Assembly: GCF_002811765.1 (NCBI RefSeq)
Contig: NZ_NPDR01000001.1
Location: 682,001 to 746,000 of the forward strand
Source: Leptospira saintgironsiae
GTDB taxonomy: Bacteria; Spirochaetota; Leptospiria; Leptospirales; Leptospiraceae
DNA: 64,000 nt
Reading direction: 5' to 3'
Shown here: positions 61,757 to 64,000 of the stretch, piece by piece
How the letters are laid out: the number at the start of each line of letters is the position of its first letter
Position numbering within the stretch: position 1 is the stretch's first letter
Position numbers and translations under genes: made by a program
The notes under the pieces: model-generated
Database searches by the model: none
What the model was told of the DNA's origin: nothing
The model's input: the letters and a program-made list of their open reading frames with translations, nothing else

Positions 61757-62226
61757 AATAATTCTAAAACCGATCTGCCATATAATATGACTTATTTTCT
61801 GAAAAAAATCTATCGTTAAAAAATGCAATTTTGGCGTTCGAGCCTTCAAGTAACGAATTTTTATATAGGTATAATATCCCCTTCTTTATCCCTTAAGGCT
61901 CGGCTTTTCATCGTTAGCTTAATCCTTTTCGGTTTACTATAATCGTCTAATGGAACATCCGTTATATGTCAGCGCTTTGGAAATAAATTTCCACATTTAT
62001 TGAGAATTGATGTAAAACGACTTAACGTTGCCCCGGGCGAAATAATCGATTATTTTAATTGTTAATCGTTAGCCGAAACAGAGAATCCCCAGACGAAGAA
62101 ATTTATTAAAAAAACAGTAACCTAATGCAAGTTTTGTCAAAAAATTTTATGCTGTGTTATGCGGAAAATTAAAAACACTTTACGAACTCTGTAAGAATAT
62201 AACTGTTGTTACGTCAGTTAACATTT
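61757..62226. other. 470-bp intergenic region, AT-rich
   Basis: No convincing gene is seen. It contains TATAAT hexamers at 61870-61875 and 61938-61943 without clear -35 partners, a perfect palindrome AAATAATCGATTATTT (62040-62055), and two copies of TCGTTAGC about 155 bp apart. It may hold promoters for the zinc-finger-like gene on the right and for the lipoprotein on the left. Untranslated RNA cannot be excluded. Confidence 0.45.
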
Positions 62227-62511
62227 ATGAAACCAAAGAAAGTCACTAACGATGATTTGGAAAAGATCATCGCCGGGGTAAAAACTCAAGCTGTTGAAGC
62301 GATAGGTAATTACCTCTACAAAGGATTTCGCATTCAGGTTAGTAAATACAACCTGTCTGGGGCGGAGAGGGTTCAGCTCCTTTATCAAAGGAGAAGGAAA
62401 GAAGGTCTTTGTATCGTCTGCGGCACTAAAGTAGGTAAAAAAAATCCTTCTACTGGCAGGTTATATCGCCTCTGCGAATTCCACCGTAAGAAAATAGATA
62501 AAAAAAAGTAA
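62227..62511 (+). CDS. Small zinc-finger-like basic protein
   Basis: The ATG at 62227 (94 residues) begins MKPKKVTNDDLEKIIAGV; an ATG-less extension reaches 62206. The C-terminal part has a likely metal site CIVCGTKVGKKNPSTGRLYR followed by LCEFHRKK, i.e. two Cys in CxxC, then Cys and His. It is strongly basic and preceded by SKYNLSGAERVQLLYQRRRK. No ribosome site is obvious. Likely nucleic-acid binding; not recognised as a named family. Confidence 0.68.
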   Translation: MKPKKVTNDDLEKIIAGVKTQAVEAIGNYLYKGFRIQVSKYNLSGAERVQLLYQRRRKEGLCIVCGTKVGKKNPSTGRLYRLCEFHRKKIDKKK

Positions 62512-62514
62512 TTC

Positions 62515-62588
62515 ATAAAATCCGGAAAACGACAGATAATCTATATAGAGCGTAGCTCTGGTAGGTACTCTTGTTTTCCGGATTTTAT
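62515..62588. repeat. 16-bp perfect inverted repeat with an inner hairpin
   Basis: ATAAAATCCGGAAAAC (62515-62530) and its exact reverse complement at 62573-62588 enclose 42 nt, which contain an inner hairpin AGAGC-GTA-GCTCT (62547-62559). It follows the stop of the zinc-finger-like gene by 3 bp; the TTG start of the next gene (62571) lies just before the right arm. It may act as a terminator, or hide the start codon. Confidence 0.7.
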
Positions 62589-63161
62589 TTTAAGGGCATA
62601 CATTTTCCCTTTTTCTCAAACGCTTCTTCTAAAACATTTGGCCTCTCCCGAATTTTAGTCTTATTTCTTCTTATTTTTTCATTCTCCTTCTCTGCATTTG
62701 GCCAAGGGGAAAATCCTTCCAAACAAGGACCTTCTGATCCTGACATTTTGTTTAGGATCGCTGAAGAAGCTTATAAGGACCGTCGCTTTTACAAGGCAGC
62801 GGAAAGTCTTCGTAACTTCCTGGTTCTTTATCCGGGAAATCCTAAAAAAAACAGGGTGCTTGGCCTTCTTAAAGATTGTTTTCTGAAGTTGGATCGTCCC
62901 GAAAAAGCTTTAGAAGTGAGTCTGGACCTTTATAAAATGGAACCGACTGGAGAATTTGGGTTAGAATCCTACTTGGAAGCCGGGCGCCTTCTGGCTAAGA
63001 TGGGAGAAATCGACCAGGCGAAGCAGATTTTCTCCTCTATTTGCAGACAATCTTACTCCAGAGCAATGGCAGAAAAAGCCGCCCTGGAATTCTCAGGTAT
63101 CGATCTACTTTCGGAAGGGGAAGAATCTTCTCCGGAAGGGGAATCTTGTCGCGAAAAATAA
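62571..63161 (+). CDS. Exported TPR-like protein
   Basis: The frame has no ATG before its signal peptide; the only candidate is TTG at 62571 (196 residues), which lies next to the right arm of the inverted repeat. Residues 27-44 form a hydrophobic signal (ILVLFLLIFSFSFSAFG, cleavage before QGE). The mature part has two TPR-like units: DILFRIAEEAYKDRRFYKAA with ESLRNFLVLYPGNPKKNRVL, and SYLEAGRLLAKMGEIDQAKQ. Probably a periplasmic adapter. It precedes the cNMP-binding gene. Confidence 0.68.
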   Translation: MFSGFYFKGIHFPFFSNASSKTFGLSRILVLFLLIFSFSFSAFGQGENPSKQGPSDPDILFRIAEEAYKDRRFYKAAESLRNFLVLYPGNPKKNRVLGLLKDCFLKLDRPEKALEVSLDLYKMEPTGEFGLESYLEAGRLLAKMGEIDQAKQIFSSICRQSYSRAMAEKAALEFSGIDLLSEGEESSPEGESCREK

Positions 63162-63257
63162 GGAAATACTCGGATTTCAGTCCGAATTCCCACATTGCGA
63201 GCCGATACTAGTTTATAGTTGAATTCCCACGGAAGAATTTTTTAATCTCTGGTAAGT

Positions 63258-64000
<743 letters not shown>

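Overview
The window looks like a chromosomal segment of a Leptospira species, a spirochaete. The supporting signs are a DUF1564 gene (a family I associate with Leptospira), many lipoproteins with loose spirochaetal lipoboxes, the hrcA-grpE-dnaK-dnaJ order, methyl-accepting proteins beside flagellar rod genes, a moderate-to-low G+C content, and frequent TTG starts. I cannot name the species. No rRNA, tRNA, CRISPR array, insertion sequence or prophage was recognised. Coding density is high and most of the content is core or housekeeping.

Layout. 1-8.1 kb: an AraC-type membrane regulator; the flgB-flgC-fliE rod operon; a STAS protein; a lipoprotein/TPR pair; a transhydrogenase pair (pntB plus only the membrane part of pntA); queC-queD; a 49-residue ORF. 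8.1-22.4 kb: a chemoreceptor with a possible flagellar-sigma promoter, a CDF metal exporter, a family 4 uracil-DNA glycosylase, a DUF898/M48 peptidase pair, two lipoprotein alpha/beta hydrolases, a CarF/TMEM189-type desaturase, a large sensor kinase, msrA, a DUF1564 gene, and two tandem cyclic-nucleotide-binding genes, the second broken by an in-frame stop. 22.4-26.5 kb: a universal-stress-type gene behind a complete c-di-AMP (ydaO/yuaA class) riboswitch with its own promoter and terminator, next to a TMEM175-type potassium channel gene; then ppnP and a chemoreceptor with a C-terminal STAS-like module.

26.6-33.9 kb: the CIRCE-controlled heat-shock operon, followed by a GnnA-like sugar dehydrogenase, a YqgE protein, a DUF2721 protein and a Cys-rich secreted protein. 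34-45.7 kb: an FtsX-type ABC exporter, a tiny zinc-ribbon protein with a strong promoter and terminator, leuS, and a leftward group with a tail-anchored protein, a GHKL-fold protein, thrC and an SPFH/SHOCT protein. 45.7-54.4 kb: an acyltransferase, signal peptidase I, a class B PBP with a PASTA domain coupled to a DUF115 protein, a serine-hydrolase lipoprotein, a phasin-like gene, a lipoprotein and a MmcQ/YjbR protein. 54.4-64 kb: a divergent aminotransferase/MocR pair with DUF2804 and PPK2, a second phasin-like gene, GDPD, lipoproteins, a small zinc-finger-like protein, a TPR protein, and a cyclic-nucleotide-binding gene cut by the window end.

The most interesting non-coding signals are the riboswitch at 23.4-23.6 kb, the near-identical promoter/operator leaders of the two phasin-like paralogues at 52.8 and 59.0 kb, and a 16-bp inverted repeat whose right arm begins just inside a TTG start at 62.5 kb. 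All domain calls were made by reading motifs; no database search was possible.
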